Assembly: GCF_900637185.1 (NCBI RefSeq) | Contig: NZ_LR134352.1 | Coordinates: forward strand, 248,001 to 312,000 | Source: Nocardia asteroides | GTDB lineage: Bacteria; Actinomycetota; Actinomycetes; Mycobacteriales; Mycobacteriaceae | DNA: 64,000 bases | Direction: 5' to 3' | Part shown: one piece after another, positions 1-8,530 of the stretch | How positions within the stretch are numbered: the stretch's first letter is position 1 | How the letters are laid out: each line of letters opens with the position of its first letter | Translations under genes and position numbers: made by a program | Notes under the pieces: generated by a model | What the model saw: only the letters and a program-made list of their open reading frames with translations | Database searches by the model: none | What the model was told of the DNA's origin: nothing

Positions 1-1913
1 CCTTCGGCACGGTGAGCCAGCTCGGGCTGCTGATCACCATGATGGCGATCGGTACACCGGACGCGGCGCTGGCCGGCCTCACCCTGCTGGTCGCGCACGC
101 GCTGTTCAAGGCGTGCCTGTTCATGGTGGTCGGCATCATCGATCATGGCGCCGGCACCCGGGATCTGCGGCAGCTGTCCGGGCTCGGCCGACGGGCGCCG
201 TGGCTGTGCGCGACCGCGGTGGTCGCCGCGCTGAGCATGGCCGGGATCGCGCCGCTGCTGGGCTTCGTCGGCAAGGAGTCGGCGCTGAGTTCGGTGTGGT
301 CGGCCGATGTGCTGAGCACCCCGGTGAAGCTGTTCGAGCTGGCGGGCATCGCGATCGGGTCGGCGTTCACGGTGGCCTACAGCATCCGGTTCGTGTGGGG
401 CGCTTTCGGCCGCGCCGCGGATCCGGAGCACCCGACGACCTGGCACGCCCCGGGACCGCTGCTGCTCGCGCCGCCCGCGATCCTCGCCGCGGCCGGTGTC
501 GCCGGCGGTCTGAGCACCACCACCGTCGACAGCTGGCTCAGCCCCTACGCGGCATCGCTGCCCGGCGATCTCGACACCCACCTCGCGCTCTGGCACGACG
601 TCACCTGGCCGCTGCTGCTCACCATCCTGATCATCGCGGCCGGTATCGCGCTGTTCCTGAGCCGCGGCCGGATCGGCGAACCCGTCCATCCGCGCCTCGG
701 CAACGCCGACCGCAACTACGACGCGGCGCTGCGCGCGATGGACAAGCTCTCGCTGCGGATCACCGGCACCGTGCAGTCCGGTTCGCTGCCCGCCAGCCAG
801 GCCGCCATCCTCGGCACCTTGATCGTGCTGCCCACCGTGCTGCTGGCGCTGGGCACCCGCACCGGAGTGGAGCTGCGGCTGTGGGATTCGCCCTTGCAGG
901 CGGCGATCGGGGCGATCATGATCGCCATGGCGCTCGCGGCGACCGTGCTGCGCAATCGCCTGGCCAGTGTCCTCGTGGTCGGCGTGACCGGATACGGCTG
1001 CGGCGTGATCTTCGCGCTGCACGGCGCGCCCGACCTGGCCCTGACCCAATTCCTGGTCGAGACACTGACCCTGGTGATCTTCGTGCTGGTGCTGCGCGCG
1101 TTCCCCGCCGAGATCGCCGAGGACCAGGCGACCGCGTTCAAGGTACGGCGGGCGCTGCTGGCCGTGGGCGTCGGGATCACCGTGGCGGTACTGGCCGCCT
1201 TCGCCACCGCGGCCCGGCGGGCGACCCCGATCTGGGAGGCCATCCCGGACGCGGCCTATCGGATCGGCGGCGGCAAGAACGCGGTCAACGTGCTGCTCGT
1301 CGACATCCGCGCCTGGGACACCCTGGGCGAGATCTCGGTGCTCGTCGTCGCCGCGACCGGCGTGGCGTCGCTGGTGTTCCGCAGCAGGCGGTTCGGCAGC
1401 GCGCCGCGCGCCGCCGACTCCCCCAACTACGATCCCGACGCGCTGAGCTGGCTGCCCGCCGCCCGGCTGGTCGACCGGCGCGAACGCTCGATGGTCCTGC
1501 AGATCACCACCCGGCTGATCTTCCCGACCATCATGGTGCTGTCGGTGTACTTCTTCTTCTCCGGCCACAACGCCCCAGGCGGCGGTTTCGCGGGCGGCCT
1601 CATCGCCGGTCTCGCCCTGACCCTGCGCTACCTGGCCGGCGGCCGGTACGAACTCGGCGAGGCGCTGCCCGTGGAGGCCGGGCACCTGCTCGGCGCCGGG
1701 CTCACCCTGGCCGCGGGCACCGCGACCGCCTCGCTGCTGCTCGGCGCACCGCCGCTGTCCTCGGCGATCATCGAGGTGACGCTGCCGGTGCTGGGCCACA
1801 TCAAGCTGGTCACCGCGATGTTCTTCGATCTCGGCGTCTACCTGGTCGTGGTCGGCCTGGTCCTCGACGTCCTGCGCAGCCTCGGCGCCCGGCTGGACAA
1901 GGAACTCCAATGA
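1..1913 (+). CDS. mrpA: Mrp antiporter subunit A with fused MrpB domain (5' end missing)
   Basis: This is the large membrane subunit of a multisubunit Na+/H+ (cation/proton) antiporter, related to NuoL of complex I. The reading frame is already open at the window edge (codons in frame with base 3) and starts inside the proton-channel core, so the N-terminal half is missing. The first GTG at 12 is not a real start. About 630 residues are visible: a run of NuoL-like helices, the MrpA C-terminal region, then from about residue 480 an MnhB/MrpB-type domain (motif SGHNAPGGGFAGG). MrpB is thus fused to MrpA and there is no separate mrpB, as in many actinobacteria. The stop overlaps the ATG of a 45-codon ORF (ATGA). 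It is the first visible gene of an mrpA(B)CDEFG operon. Confidence 0.93.
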   Translation, partial: FGTVSQLGLLITMMAIGTPDAALAGLTLLVAHALFKACLFMVVGIIDHGAGTRDLRQLSGLGRRAPWLCATAVVAALSMAGIAPLLGFVGKESALSSVWSADVLSTPVKLFELAGIAIGSAFTVAYSIRFVWGAFGRAADPEHPTTWHAPGPLLLAPPAILAAAGVAGGLSTTTVDSWLSPYAASLPGDLDTHLALWHDVTWPLLLTILIIAAGIALFLSRGRIGEPVHPRLGNADRNYDAALRAMDKLSLRITGTVQSGSLPASQAAILGTLIVLPTVLLALGTRTGVELRLWDSPLQAAIGAIMIAMALAATVLRNRLASVLVVGVTGYGCGVIFALHGAPDLALTQFLVETLTLVIFVLVLRAFPAEIAEDQATAFKVRRALLAVGVGITVAVLAAFATAARRATPIWEAIPDAAYRIGGGKNAVNVLLVDIRAWDTLGEISVLVVAATGVASLVFRSRRFGSAPRAADSPNYDPDALSWLPAARLVDRRERSMVLQITTRLIFPTIMVLSVYFFFSGHNAPGGGFAGGLIAGLALTLRYLAGGRYELGEALPVEAGHLLGAGLTLAAGTATASLLLGAPPLSSAIIEVTLPVLGHIKLVTAMFFDLGVYLVVVGLVLDVLRSLGARLDKELQ

Positions 1914-2047
1914 GCGAGCGCAGCGAGCGGCCGATCAACACAGCCGCCATCGCGGTCATGCCGGAACCGAGCGACAGCGAGGTGCCGATCAACACAGCCG
2001 CCATCGCGGTCATGCCGGAGCCGAGCGACAGCGAGGTGCAGGCATGA
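1910..2047 (+). CDS. 45-residue repeat-built ORF tiled between mrpA and mrpC
   Basis: ATG at 1910 overlaps the mrpA stop (ATGA) and the TGA at 2045-2047 overlaps the mrpC start at 2044 (ATGA). The gap is therefore exactly one translatable 45-codon ORF. After an N-terminal MSERSERP it consists of two copies of an 18-residue unit beginning PINTAAIAV, encoded by a 54-bp tandem repeat. I know no domain like it. The arrangement matches mycobacterial MIRUs, short interspersed repeats whose ORF ends overlap both neighbouring genes. It may serve only to keep ribosomes moving from mrpA to mrpC. Whether the peptide does anything is unknown. Confidence 0.6.
   Translation: MSERSERPINTAAIAVMPEPSDSEVPINTAAIAVMPEPSDSEVQA
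1931..2038 (+). repeat. Two-copy 54-bp tandem repeat (MIRU-like)
   Basis: Two 54-bp units (1931-1984 and 1985-2038) differ by a single base (ccggaacc versus ccggagcc). The unit length is a multiple of three, so copy-number change would keep the reading frame of the 45-codon ORF that spans it. The sequence just upstream (gagcgcagcgagcg) has the look of a dispersed actinobacterial repeat. Copy number may vary between strains. Confidence 0.85.
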
Positions 2048-2427
2048 GCGCGAATCTGGTTCTTTTGATCACCATCGGCGCGCTCACCGCGTGCGGCGTG
2101 TACCTGCTGCTCGAGCGCGTGGTCTCCAAGATGCTGCTCGGGATGATCCTGCTGGGCAACGCCGTGAACCTGCTGATCCTCACCATGGGCGGCCCCGACG
2201 GCAAACCGCCGATCCTCGGCAGTTCCGACACCTCCCACGACGGCATGGCCGATCCACTGGCCCAGGCGATGGTGCTCACCGCCATCGTGATCACCATGGG
2301 GCTGGCCGCGTTCGTGCTGGCCCTGGCCTACCGCTCCTACGCGCTGACCACCAAGGAGGACGTCGCCAAGGACCCCGAGGACGCCCAGGTCGCCAGCAGG
2401 CGGGAACAGGAGGATCCCGAACAGTGA
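2044..2427 (+). CDS. mrpC: Mrp antiporter subunit C
   Basis: A 127-residue membrane protein of the MnhC/MrpC family, homologous to NuoK of complex I. Three transmembrane helices are visible, with the family-typical stretch LGMILLGNAVNLLILTMGG in helix 2 and a charged cytoplasmic tail (about residues 100-127). It is a membrane-embedded part of the Mrp cation/proton antiporter. The start overlaps the end of the preceding micro-ORF and the stop overlaps the mrpD start (GTGA), so it is translationally coupled on both sides. Confidence 0.93.
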   Translation: MSANLVLLITIGALTACGVYLLLERVVSKMLLGMILLGNAVNLLILTMGGPDGKPPILGSSDTSHDGMADPLAQAMVLTAIVITMGLAAFVLALAYRSYALTTKEDVAKDPEDAQVASRREQEDPEQ

Positions 2428-4019
2428 CCCTCTCGCCCGGGCTGCTGCCCGCCCTCGCTCCGCTGCCGGTGCTGATCCCGCTGCTCGGCGCCGCTGCCAC
2501 GCTGGTGTTCGGCCGCCGCCCCCGCCTGCAGGCGGTGATCTCGCTGACCGCGCTGTCGTGCGTGCTGGTCATCAGTGGGCTGCTGCTGTTCCTGGCCGAC
2601 CGCGACGGCACCACCGCGGTACAGGTGGGCGGCTGGCCGACGCCGATCGGGATCACCCTGGTGGTGGACCGGCTCTCCGCGGCGATGCTGCTGGTGTCGG
2701 CGTTCGTGCTGCTGGTGGTCTCGATCTACGGTGCCGGACAGAACATCTCCGACGGCGACGAACAGCAGCCCACCTCGATCTACCGCCCCACGTACCTGGT
2801 CCTGACGGCCGGGGTGTCCACCGCCTTCCTGGCCGGTGACCTGTTCAACCTGTTCGTCGGTTTCGAGATCCTGCTCGCCGCCTCCTTCGTGCTGCTCACC
2901 GTGGGCGCCACCGAGGAACGCATCCGCACCGGCATCGCCTACGTGATGGTCTCGATGGTGTCGTCGCTGATCTTCCTGATCGGTATCGGCATCACCTACG
3001 CGGCGACGGGCACCCTGAACCTCGCGCAGCTGGCCGTGCGGCTGGAGGCGACGCCGAGCGGCGTGCGCACCGCCTGCTACGCGGTGCTGCTGGTGGCGTT
3101 CGGGATCAAGGCCGCGGTGTTCCCGCTGTCGAGCTGGCTGCCCGACTCCTATCCCACCGCGCCCGCACCGGTGACCGCGGTGTTCGCCGGCCTGCTCACC
3201 AAAGTCGGTGTGTACGCGATCATCCGCACCAACACACTGTGGTTCCCCGACGGCGCCTTCGACGACATCCTGCTGATCTGCGGCCTGGCCACCATGCTGG
3301 TCGGCATCCTCGGCGCCATCGCCCAGACCGATATCCGCCGACTGCTCTCGTTCACCCTGGTCAGCCATATCGGGTACATGATCTTCGGCATCGGCCTCGC
3401 CACCACGGCGGGCCTGACCGGCGCGGTCTACTACATCGCCCACCACATCCTGGTGCAGACCGCGCTGTTCCTGGCCGTCGGCCTGATCGAACGCCAGGCC
3501 GGGTCGGTCTCGCTGCGCAGACTCGGCGGGCTGGCCGCCGCGAGTCCGCTGCTGGGCGTGCTGTTCCTCGTGCCCGCGCTGAATCTCGGCGGCATTCCAC
3601 CGTTCTCAGGGTTCATCGGCAAGGTGACGCTGCTCGAGGCCGGCGCCGCCGACGGCAGCGTGCTGGCCTGGGTGCTGGTCGGCGGTTCGGTCGTCACCAG
3701 CCTGCTCACGCTGTACGCGGTGGCGCGGGTGTGGAGCAAGGCGTTCTGGCGGCCGCGTGAAGAGGCGCCGGAGGGTCATCTCACCGCGGCCAGACCGCCG
3801 ACCCTGGTGGAGGATTCGACCGACGTGTACTACGAGGATCGCGCCGATCCGGGCCGGATGCCCGTGCTGATGGTGCTGGCCACCGCGGGCCTGGTGGTCG
3901 CGGGCCTGGTGCTGACGGTGGCGGCGGGACCGGTCCTCGGCATCGCCGAACGCGCCGCCGCCGACCTGAACGACCCGTCGGTGTACATCGACGCCGTGCT
4001 CGGAACGGAGGCGCGATGA
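2424..4019 (+). CDS. mrpD: Mrp antiporter subunit D
   Basis: A 531-residue NuoM/NuoN-like proton-translocating subunit of the Mrp antiporter. GTG at 2424 is chosen because it overlaps the mrpC stop (GTGA) and gives a normal N-terminus (VTLSPGLLPALAPLP). The open frame continues upstream but that part only shadows mrpC. About 14 hydrophobic helices are visible, with the proton_antipo_M signature region around residues 130-400 (FGIKAAVFPLSSWLPDSYP, then HIGYMIFGIGLA). MrpD and MrpA are the two ion-channel subunits, so this gene and the partial mrpA form the catalytic heart of the complex. It ends with an ATGA overlap into mrpE. Confidence 0.93.
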   Translation: MTLSPGLLPALAPLPVLIPLLGAAATLVFGRRPRLQAVISLTALSCVLVISGLLLFLADRDGTTAVQVGGWPTPIGITLVVDRLSAAMLLVSAFVLLVVSIYGAGQNISDGDEQQPTSIYRPTYLVLTAGVSTAFLAGDLFNLFVGFEILLAASFVLLTVGATEERIRTGIAYVMVSMVSSLIFLIGIGITYAATGTLNLAQLAVRLEATPSGVRTACYAVLLVAFGIKAAVFPLSSWLPDSYPTAPAPVTAVFAGLLTKVGVYAIIRTNTLWFPDGAFDDILLICGLATMLVGILGAIAQTDIRRLLSFTLVSHIGYMIFGIGLATTAGLTGAVYYIAHHILVQTALFLAVGLIERQAGSVSLRRLGGLAAASPLLGVLFLVPALNLGGIPPFSGFIGKVTLLEAGAADGSVLAWVLVGGSVVTSLLTLYAVARVWSKAFWRPREEAPEGHLTAARPPTLVEDSTDVYYEDRADPGRMPVLMVLATAGLVVAGLVLTVAAGPVLGIAERAAADLNDPSVYIDAVLGTEAR

Positions 4020-4576
4020 CGGTCACCCGGCTGGCCAACCGCGACAATCTGGTGCGCGTCGGCGTCCTGCTCTGGCTGACCGCGGTCTGGGTGGCGCTGT
4101 GGGGCGACCTGAGCGCGGCCAACGCGCTGGCCGGTTTCGTCGTCGCGCTGATCGTGGTCTTCGCGCTGCCACTGCCGCTGATCCCGGTGACCGGCCGGTT
4201 CCATCCGCTGTCGTTCCTGGAGTTGATCGTCGTCAGTGTCTATTACGCGCTCGAGTCGAGCCTCCAGGTGGCCTGGTTCGCGATCCGGCCCGCAGGCCCG
4301 CCGGTGTCGGGGGTGCTGCGCGTGCACCTGGGCATCCAGTCCGATCTGGTGCTGGTGATGGCCACCGACCTGCTCAACCTCATCCCGGGCACCATGGTGC
4401 TGGAACTGGACCGCCCCCGCTGCGTGGTCTACGTCCACGTGCTCGACGTGGGCAGCGAGAAGTCGGTGGTGAAGTTCTATCGCACCACCCGGCGATTGGA
4501 GCATCTGCTGATCAACGCCTTCGAACGGCCGAGCGAGCGGCGCCGCATCGACCCCGAAGCGGAGGTGCGCCCGTGA
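4016..4576 (+). CDS. mrpE: Mrp antiporter subunit E
   Basis: A 186-residue MnhE/MrpE-family membrane protein. It has N-terminal transmembrane segments (about residues 15-60) followed by a soluble domain with the typical sequence ATDLLNLIPGTMVLELD. It is required for assembly of the Mrp complex in characterised systems. ATG at 4016 overlaps the mrpD stop, and the stop overlaps the GTG of mrpF (GTGA). Confidence 0.92.
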   Translation: MTVTRLANRDNLVRVGVLLWLTAVWVALWGDLSAANALAGFVVALIVVFALPLPLIPVTGRFHPLSFLELIVVSVYYALESSLQVAWFAIRPAGPPVSGVLRVHLGIQSDLVLVMATDLLNLIPGTMVLELDRPRCVVYVHVLDVGSEKSVVKFYRTTRRLEHLLINAFERPSERRRIDPEAEVRP

Positions 4577-4833
4577 CCGTCGTCGCCGTCATCGCGGGCG
4601 TGCTGCTCGTCGCCGCCGCCGTGATCACCAGCTACCGGGTGCTGGCCGGGCCGAGCACTCTGGACCGGGTCGTCGGCATCGACTCGCTGATGGCCATCGC
4701 CGCCTCCGGGCTGGCGGTCTGGGCCGCCTACAGCAATGACACCACGGTGATCCCGGCGATCGTCGCCCTGGCCCTGGTCGGCTTCCTCGGCTCGGCCGCG
4801 GTGTCGCGCTTCCGCGTTCGGGACGACCGATGA
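4573..4833 (+). CDS. mrpF: Mrp antiporter subunit F
   Basis: An 86-residue, three-helix membrane protein of the MnhF/MrpF family, with the family motif YRVLAGPSTLDRVVGIDSL near residues 20-38. GTG at 4573 is preferred because it overlaps the mrpE stop and gives a standard-length protein. The stop overlaps the mrpG ATG. It is a small accessory subunit of the antiporter. Confidence 0.92.
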   Translation: MTVVAVIAGVLLVAAAVITSYRVLAGPSTLDRVVGIDSLMAIAASGLAVWAAYSNDTTVIPAIVALALVGFLGSAAVSRFRVRDDR

Positions 4834-5165
4834 GCGGGTGGGAGTGGGTCTCGGCCGTGCTGATCCTGACCGGCTGCACGCTCGCGTTCACCGCCTCCAT
4901 CGGCATCGTCCGCTTCCCCGACACCCTCACCCGCATGCACGCGGCGACCAAGCCGCAGGTGGTGGGCCTGGTGCTGGTGATGATCGGCGCGGGGATCGAC
5001 ATCAGGAACGACGTGAACGTGTGGATGCTGGTGCTCACCGGCCTGTTCACGATTCTCACCGCGCCGGTCATCGCCCATCTCATCGGCCGCACCGCCTACC
5101 GCGAGCAACGTCATCGCGACGGACTGCTCCGGATCAACGAACTCGGCGGCGACGCCGACGACTAA
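4830..5165 (+). CDS. mrpG: Mrp antiporter subunit G
   Basis: A 111-residue MnhG/MrpG-family subunit with three transmembrane helices and the typical segment IGIVRFPDTLTRMHAATK. It is the last gene of the antiporter operon. ATG at 4830 overlaps the mrpF stop. Its 3' end overlaps the convergent PAP2 gene by four bases, so there is no room for a terminator between the two and the transcripts must overlap. Confidence 0.92.
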   Translation: MSGWEWVSAVLILTGCTLAFTASIGIVRFPDTLTRMHAATKPQVVGLVLVMIGAGIDIRNDVNVWMLVLTGLFTILTAPVIAHLIGRTAYREQRHRDGLLRINELGGDADD

Positions 5166-6511
5166 CCGGCCACCCGCACCGGTTCGGCCACCGGGCTCGG
5201 CGCCGCGGCGAACCAGGTGCTGTGGAACAGCGCGGCCACCGCGGCCAGCAGACCGAGCACCACCGCGCCGGCGAGCACCGGGTACTCGGCCATCGGCACC
5301 GCGAGATAGCGGTAGGACAGCAGCAGCCCGGCGAACACCACCGCGCCGAAGCCGACCATCCGCACCCGGAACGCGCCCCAGCCCCGTTCGGGAGCCCGCA
5401 GCGCGGACTCCACGGTCAGGCACAGCACCGCGCCCGCCACCAGGTCGACGCCGTAGTGATAACCGAACCCGAGGGTCGCGGCCACCGTGGCGGTCAGCCA
5501 GAACGCCCCACCCCAGCGCAACCAGGCGGGCGCGCGCGACCCGTCGACATCGCGGCGGGTGTGGATGAACAGCGACAGCGCCCACGCCGTGTGCATCGAG
5601 GGCATGCAGTTGCGCGGGGTGAACTCGTCGAACGGCAACGGCGCCGGACTCGGGTCGATCGCGGGCAGCATCGAGGGCCAGAAGTCGCCCACCTGGAAGC
5701 CGTGCCCGTCCGCGCCGAAGGCGAACATCGGCCCGACCACCGGGAAGATCACATAGAACAGCGGCCCGACCAGCCCGAGCACCAGGAACGTCCGCACCAG
5801 ATAGTGCGTCGGCCACACGCCGGTCGGCACCACCCGGCGCAGCTGCCAGACCGCGACCACGATGGCCGCCACCGGCAGCTCGATGTAAACCCAGTGCAGC
5901 ACGCCGTACACCTCGGGCCCGAGCACTTCGAGCACCCGGCCGAGGACCCACGACGGATCGCCGAGGGCGTGATCGGCCAGCAGCAGATATTCGTCGAGCA
6001 CCGAGGGCCGCACCGCCGAGGTGACGTGCAGCCACACGTCACCGACCTTGGTGGCCAGCACCAGCAGCGCGCCGAGGGCGGCCGCGCGCAGCGCGTCGGT
6101 GCGTTCGCGGCCCTGCCAGCGCACGGCCGCGACGACGGCCAGCGCGGTCAGCACGATCGTCGGCCCGTTGCCGACGGTGAACGGCTTGCCGTCGAGCAGC
6201 CGCAGTGCCGCGTACACCGCGTCGATCCCGATCGCGGCCACCACGGCGATCACCCGCCTGCGGGCGTTCACCCCGACCAGCGCCAGGATCAGCCCGGCCC
6301 ACGGCACCGACATCGATTTCGGGGTGCCGACGTAGTCGCGCGCGAGACTCGCCAGCGGGCCGTCGAAGCCGCTGATCGACGCCGCGATCTGCAGACCGAT
6401 CAGCAGGAGGAGCACTGCCGACACCGCGGCGACGGCGAGGTTGCGTGGCGCACGCAGACGTTCGCGAAGGGCGCCACCCCCCGCATCGGCGCGCGGATGT
6501 TCGACAAGCAT
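5162..6511 (-). CDS. PAP2-superfamily polytopic membrane phosphatase/transferase
   Basis: A 449-residue polytopic membrane protein with a C-terminal PAP2_3-type catalytic domain. The motifs PSMH (residues 304-307) and HYGVD (352-356) are the expected second and third phosphatase motifs, supplying the two catalytic histidines. The N-terminal half holds about six helices and is longer than in simple lipid phosphatases. This resembles the inositol-phosphorylceramide-synthase-like (Aur1/Ipt1) subgroup that acts on phosphatidylinositol or polyprenyl phosphates. The substrate cannot be read from the sequence. It converges on mrpG with a 4-bp overlap and appears monocistronic. The start at 6511 is the first ATG that precedes the first helix; no strong ribosome-binding site is visible. 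Confidence 0.8.
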   Translation of the reverse strand: MLVEHPRADAGGGALRERLRAPRNLAVAAVSAVLLLLIGLQIAASISGFDGPLASLARDYVGTPKSMSVPWAGLILALVGVNARRRVIAVVAAIGIDAVYAALRLLDGKPFTVGNGPTIVLTALAVVAAVRWQGRERTDALRAAALGALLVLATKVGDVWLHVTSAVRPSVLDEYLLLADHALGDPSWVLGRVLEVLGPEVYGVLHWVYIELPVAAIVVAVWQLRRVVPTGVWPTHYLVRTFLVLGLVGPLFYVIFPVVGPMFAFGADGHGFQVGDFWPSMLPAIDPSPAPLPFDEFTPRNCMPSMHTAWALSLFIHTRRDVDGSRAPAWLRWGGAFWLTATVAATLGFGYHYGVDLVAGAVLCLTVESALRAPERGWGAFRVRMVGFGAVVFAGLLLSYRYLAVPMAEYPVLAGAVVLGLLAAVAALFHSTWFAAAPSPVAEPVRVAG

Positions 6512-6561
6512 CCGACCATCGTAAACGGCGGGTGAACGCCGTCCCGCCGGACAGCTGAACG

Positions 6562-7704
6562 CTACTGATCCAGCTCGCGCACCAGCGAATCCACGACCGC
6601 GACAAGATCACCTTGGTTTTGCGCGGCGACGCGGCGTTGCCGCTGGTAGGACGCACCGTGGCGGGGAATGTCGGCCACGGCGGCCAATTCGTCGGAACAG
6701 CCGAGCCGCTTGGCCGTCGGCTCGAGCCGGTTCAGCAGATCCATCAGATCGTCTGTGACCAAACGCTCATTGCTCGCGTCGTCGACGATCACGATCGCGT
6801 CCAGCCCGTACCTGGCGGCGCGCCACTTGTTCTCCTGCACATGCCAGGGCGGCAGCGTCGGCAGGTCCTCGCCCGCGTCCAGCCTGCGCTCCAGGTCGAC
6901 GACGAGGCAGTGGATGAGCGCGGCCACCGAGGCCAGCTCGGCACGGCTGGACAGCCCGTCGCAGACCCGGATCTCGATGGTGCCCCACTTGGGCGCGGGC
7001 CGGATGTCCCAGTGCATGCCGCCGAGCTGTTCGAACACACCGGTTTTGAGCTGGTCGTGGACGAAACCCTCGAACTGGGGCCAGTCGCCGAACTGGAACG
7101 GCAGCCCGGCGGTGGGCAGCTGCTGGAACATGAGCGCGCGATTGCTGGCGTAGCCGGTGTCGTCACCGGACCACATCGGCGAGGACGCCGAGAGCGCGAG
7201 CAGATGCGGGTACGACAGCAGCAGTGAGTTCAGGATCGGAAAGACCTTGTCCCGGTGTGAGACTCCCACGTGCACGTGCACGCCCCAGATCAGCATCTGG
7301 CGGCCCCACCACTGGGTGCGCTCGATCAGCTCGTCGTAATGCGGTGAGCGCGTGAGCTGCTGGGCCGACCACTGCGCGAACGGATGCGTACCCGCGCAGA
7401 ACAGGTCGACGCCCAGCGGATCGGCCGCGCGGCGCACCGCGTCCATGGTGCCGCGCAGATCGTCGACCGCGCCGCCGACGGTGTCGTGCACGCCGGTCAC
7501 CAATTCGACGGTGTTGCGCAGCAATTCCTTGGTGACCTGCGGTGTCCCGTCATGGGCCCGCAGGTCGCCGACGGCGTCGAACACCGTGGCCGCGGTGTTG
7601 GACAGATCTCGCGTCACCTTGTCGACGAGCGCGATCTCCCACTCGATGCCGATGGTCGGCCGGGGCGAACCGCGAAAGGGAACCGTCTGGATTGCCCCGG
7701 CCAT
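6562..7704 (-). CDS. GCS2-family carboxylate-amine ligase (YbdK/glutamate-cysteine ligase type)
   Basis: A 380-residue ATP-dependent ligase of the glutamate-cysteine ligase 2 (YbdK) family, orthologous by position to Rv0433. The N-terminal motif TIGIEWEIALVD and internal HVHVGVSHRDK and IEIRVCDGLSS are the family's ATP/metal-binding landmarks. Members form gamma-glutamyl amide bonds, but the true substrate in actinobacteria that use mycothiol is uncertain. ATG at 7704 is chosen over longer in-frame extensions because those would run into sodC, whose stop is at 7715. The 10-bp gap suggests cotranscription with sodC. Length is typical for the family (about 375 residues). Confidence 0.88.
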   Translation of the reverse strand: MAGAIQTVPFRGSPRPTIGIEWEIALVDKVTRDLSNTAATVFDAVGDLRAHDGTPQVTKELLRNTVELVTGVHDTVGGAVDDLRGTMDAVRRAADPLGVDLFCAGTHPFAQWSAQQLTRSPHYDELIERTQWWGRQMLIWGVHVHVGVSHRDKVFPILNSLLLSYPHLLALSASSPMWSGDDTGYASNRALMFQQLPTAGLPFQFGDWPQFEGFVHDQLKTGVFEQLGGMHWDIRPAPKWGTIEIRVCDGLSSRAELASVAALIHCLVVDLERRLDAGEDLPTLPPWHVQENKWRAARYGLDAIVIVDDASNERLVTDDLMDLLNRLEPTAKRLGCSDELAAVADIPRHGASYQRQRRVAAQNQGDLVAVVDSLVRELDQ

Positions 7705-7714
7705 CTGCGTCTCG

Positions 7715-8410
7715 CTAACCGACCACGCCGCAGGCGACCCGGGAACCGGCGTCACCGGTGGACAGCGTGGTCTCGTCGGGTCCGGTGCCACCCTCGCGGG
7801 TGTAGCGCGGCGGGATGTTGCCGAAGTTGTCGGCGCCCGAGTGCACGATCAGGGCCTTGCCCTTCACGTTGTCCAGGGTGACGGTGTCGGTGCGGGTGAC
7901 CAGCTTGGCGCTGCCGTCGGCGCCGACCTGCAGCGAGGTCAGGTCGCCGCTGGCCGGGTGCGCGTTGGCCGCGCCGACCTGCAGATGACCGCCCGCGGAG
8001 CTGAAGTCGCCCTCACAGGTGCCGTTCTGGTGGAAGTGCAGGCCGTGGAAGCCCGGGGTCAGGCCCTGCGCCTCGACCGTGATCACCAGGTGGTTGCCCT
8101 CGCTGACGATGGTCGCGGTGCCGACGTTGCCGCCGGAACCGTTCTTGAGCTCGGCCTTCAGGCCGCCCGGCGCGGGGGTGCCGTGGTCGCCGCCGCCGTG
8201 GCTCTCGGTCGTGGCCGAGGCCGGGCCGTGGCCGCCGTGCTCGCTGCCGGAACCGGCGGGCGCGGGCGAACTGGTCCACACCGGCGGCGTGGTTCCCTTG
8301 ACGTCACTCGACTCCTGGCTGTTGGTGCACGCGGTGAGCCCGAGCGCGGCAATCGCCAGCACCGGGGTCACAATGCGCCAAGACGGGCGACGAGTTGTCG
8401 ACGTTGCCAT
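7715..8410 (-). CDS. sodC: Cu/Zn superoxide dismutase lipoprotein
   Basis: A 231-residue extracytoplasmic Cu/Zn superoxide dismutase. The N-terminal lipoprotein signal ends in the lipobox LTAC (lipidated Cys28), then comes a low-complexity Gly/His/Ser/Pro linker of about 70 residues, then the SOD domain. Metal-ligand motifs are visible: HGLHFHQNGTCEGD with downstream GGHLQVG and NAHPASGD, and the C-terminal GDAGSRVACGVV carrying the active-site arginine and the disulfide cysteine. It removes superoxide outside the membrane. The gene corresponds to Rv0432 and lies 10 bp upstream of the GCS2 ligase. A repeat-rich promoter region lies directly upstream, with a strong AAAGGAG ribosome-binding site. 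Confidence 0.95.
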   Translation of the reverse strand: MATSTTRRPSWRIVTPVLAIAALGLTACTNSQESSDVKGTTPPVWTSSPAPAGSGSEHGGHGPASATTESHGGGDHGTPAPGGLKAELKNGSGGNVGTATIVSEGNHLVITVEAQGLTPGFHGLHFHQNGTCEGDFSSAGGHLQVGAANAHPASGDLTSLQVGADGSAKLVTRTDTVTLDNVKGKALIVHSGADNFGNIPPRYTREGGTGPDETTLSTGDAGSRVACGVVG

Positions 8411-8420
8411 CAGGGAACTC

Positions 8421-8450
8421 CTTTACGAGTACCGAGTTTAACGAGTAAAG
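8421..8450 (-). promoter_or_regulatory. Candidate control region of sodC with direct and inverted repeats
   Basis: Read on the minus strand, just upstream of sodC, TACTCG occurs twice 16 bp apart, and the arms CTTTAC (8421-8426) and GTAAAG (8445-8450) form an outer dyad. The inner arm overlaps the AAAGGAG ribosome-binding site. It could be a promoter with an operator. No specific regulator can be assigned from sequence alone. Confidence 0.35.
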
Positions 8451-8530
8451 CTGGGTGGACAGGGGCTGTACCGCTCAAGATGATGCCACAGCGCGGACAC
8501 CCCACCCGGCACCGCGTGCCGTGCCTCGTT

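Noticed and set aside
113..1909. Extension of the 45-codon ORF upstream through mrpA in the +2 frame
   Set aside because: Arg/Ala/Gly-rich shadow of mrpA. Only the part from the ATG at 1910 coincides with the non-mrpA sequence and the stop-start overlap.
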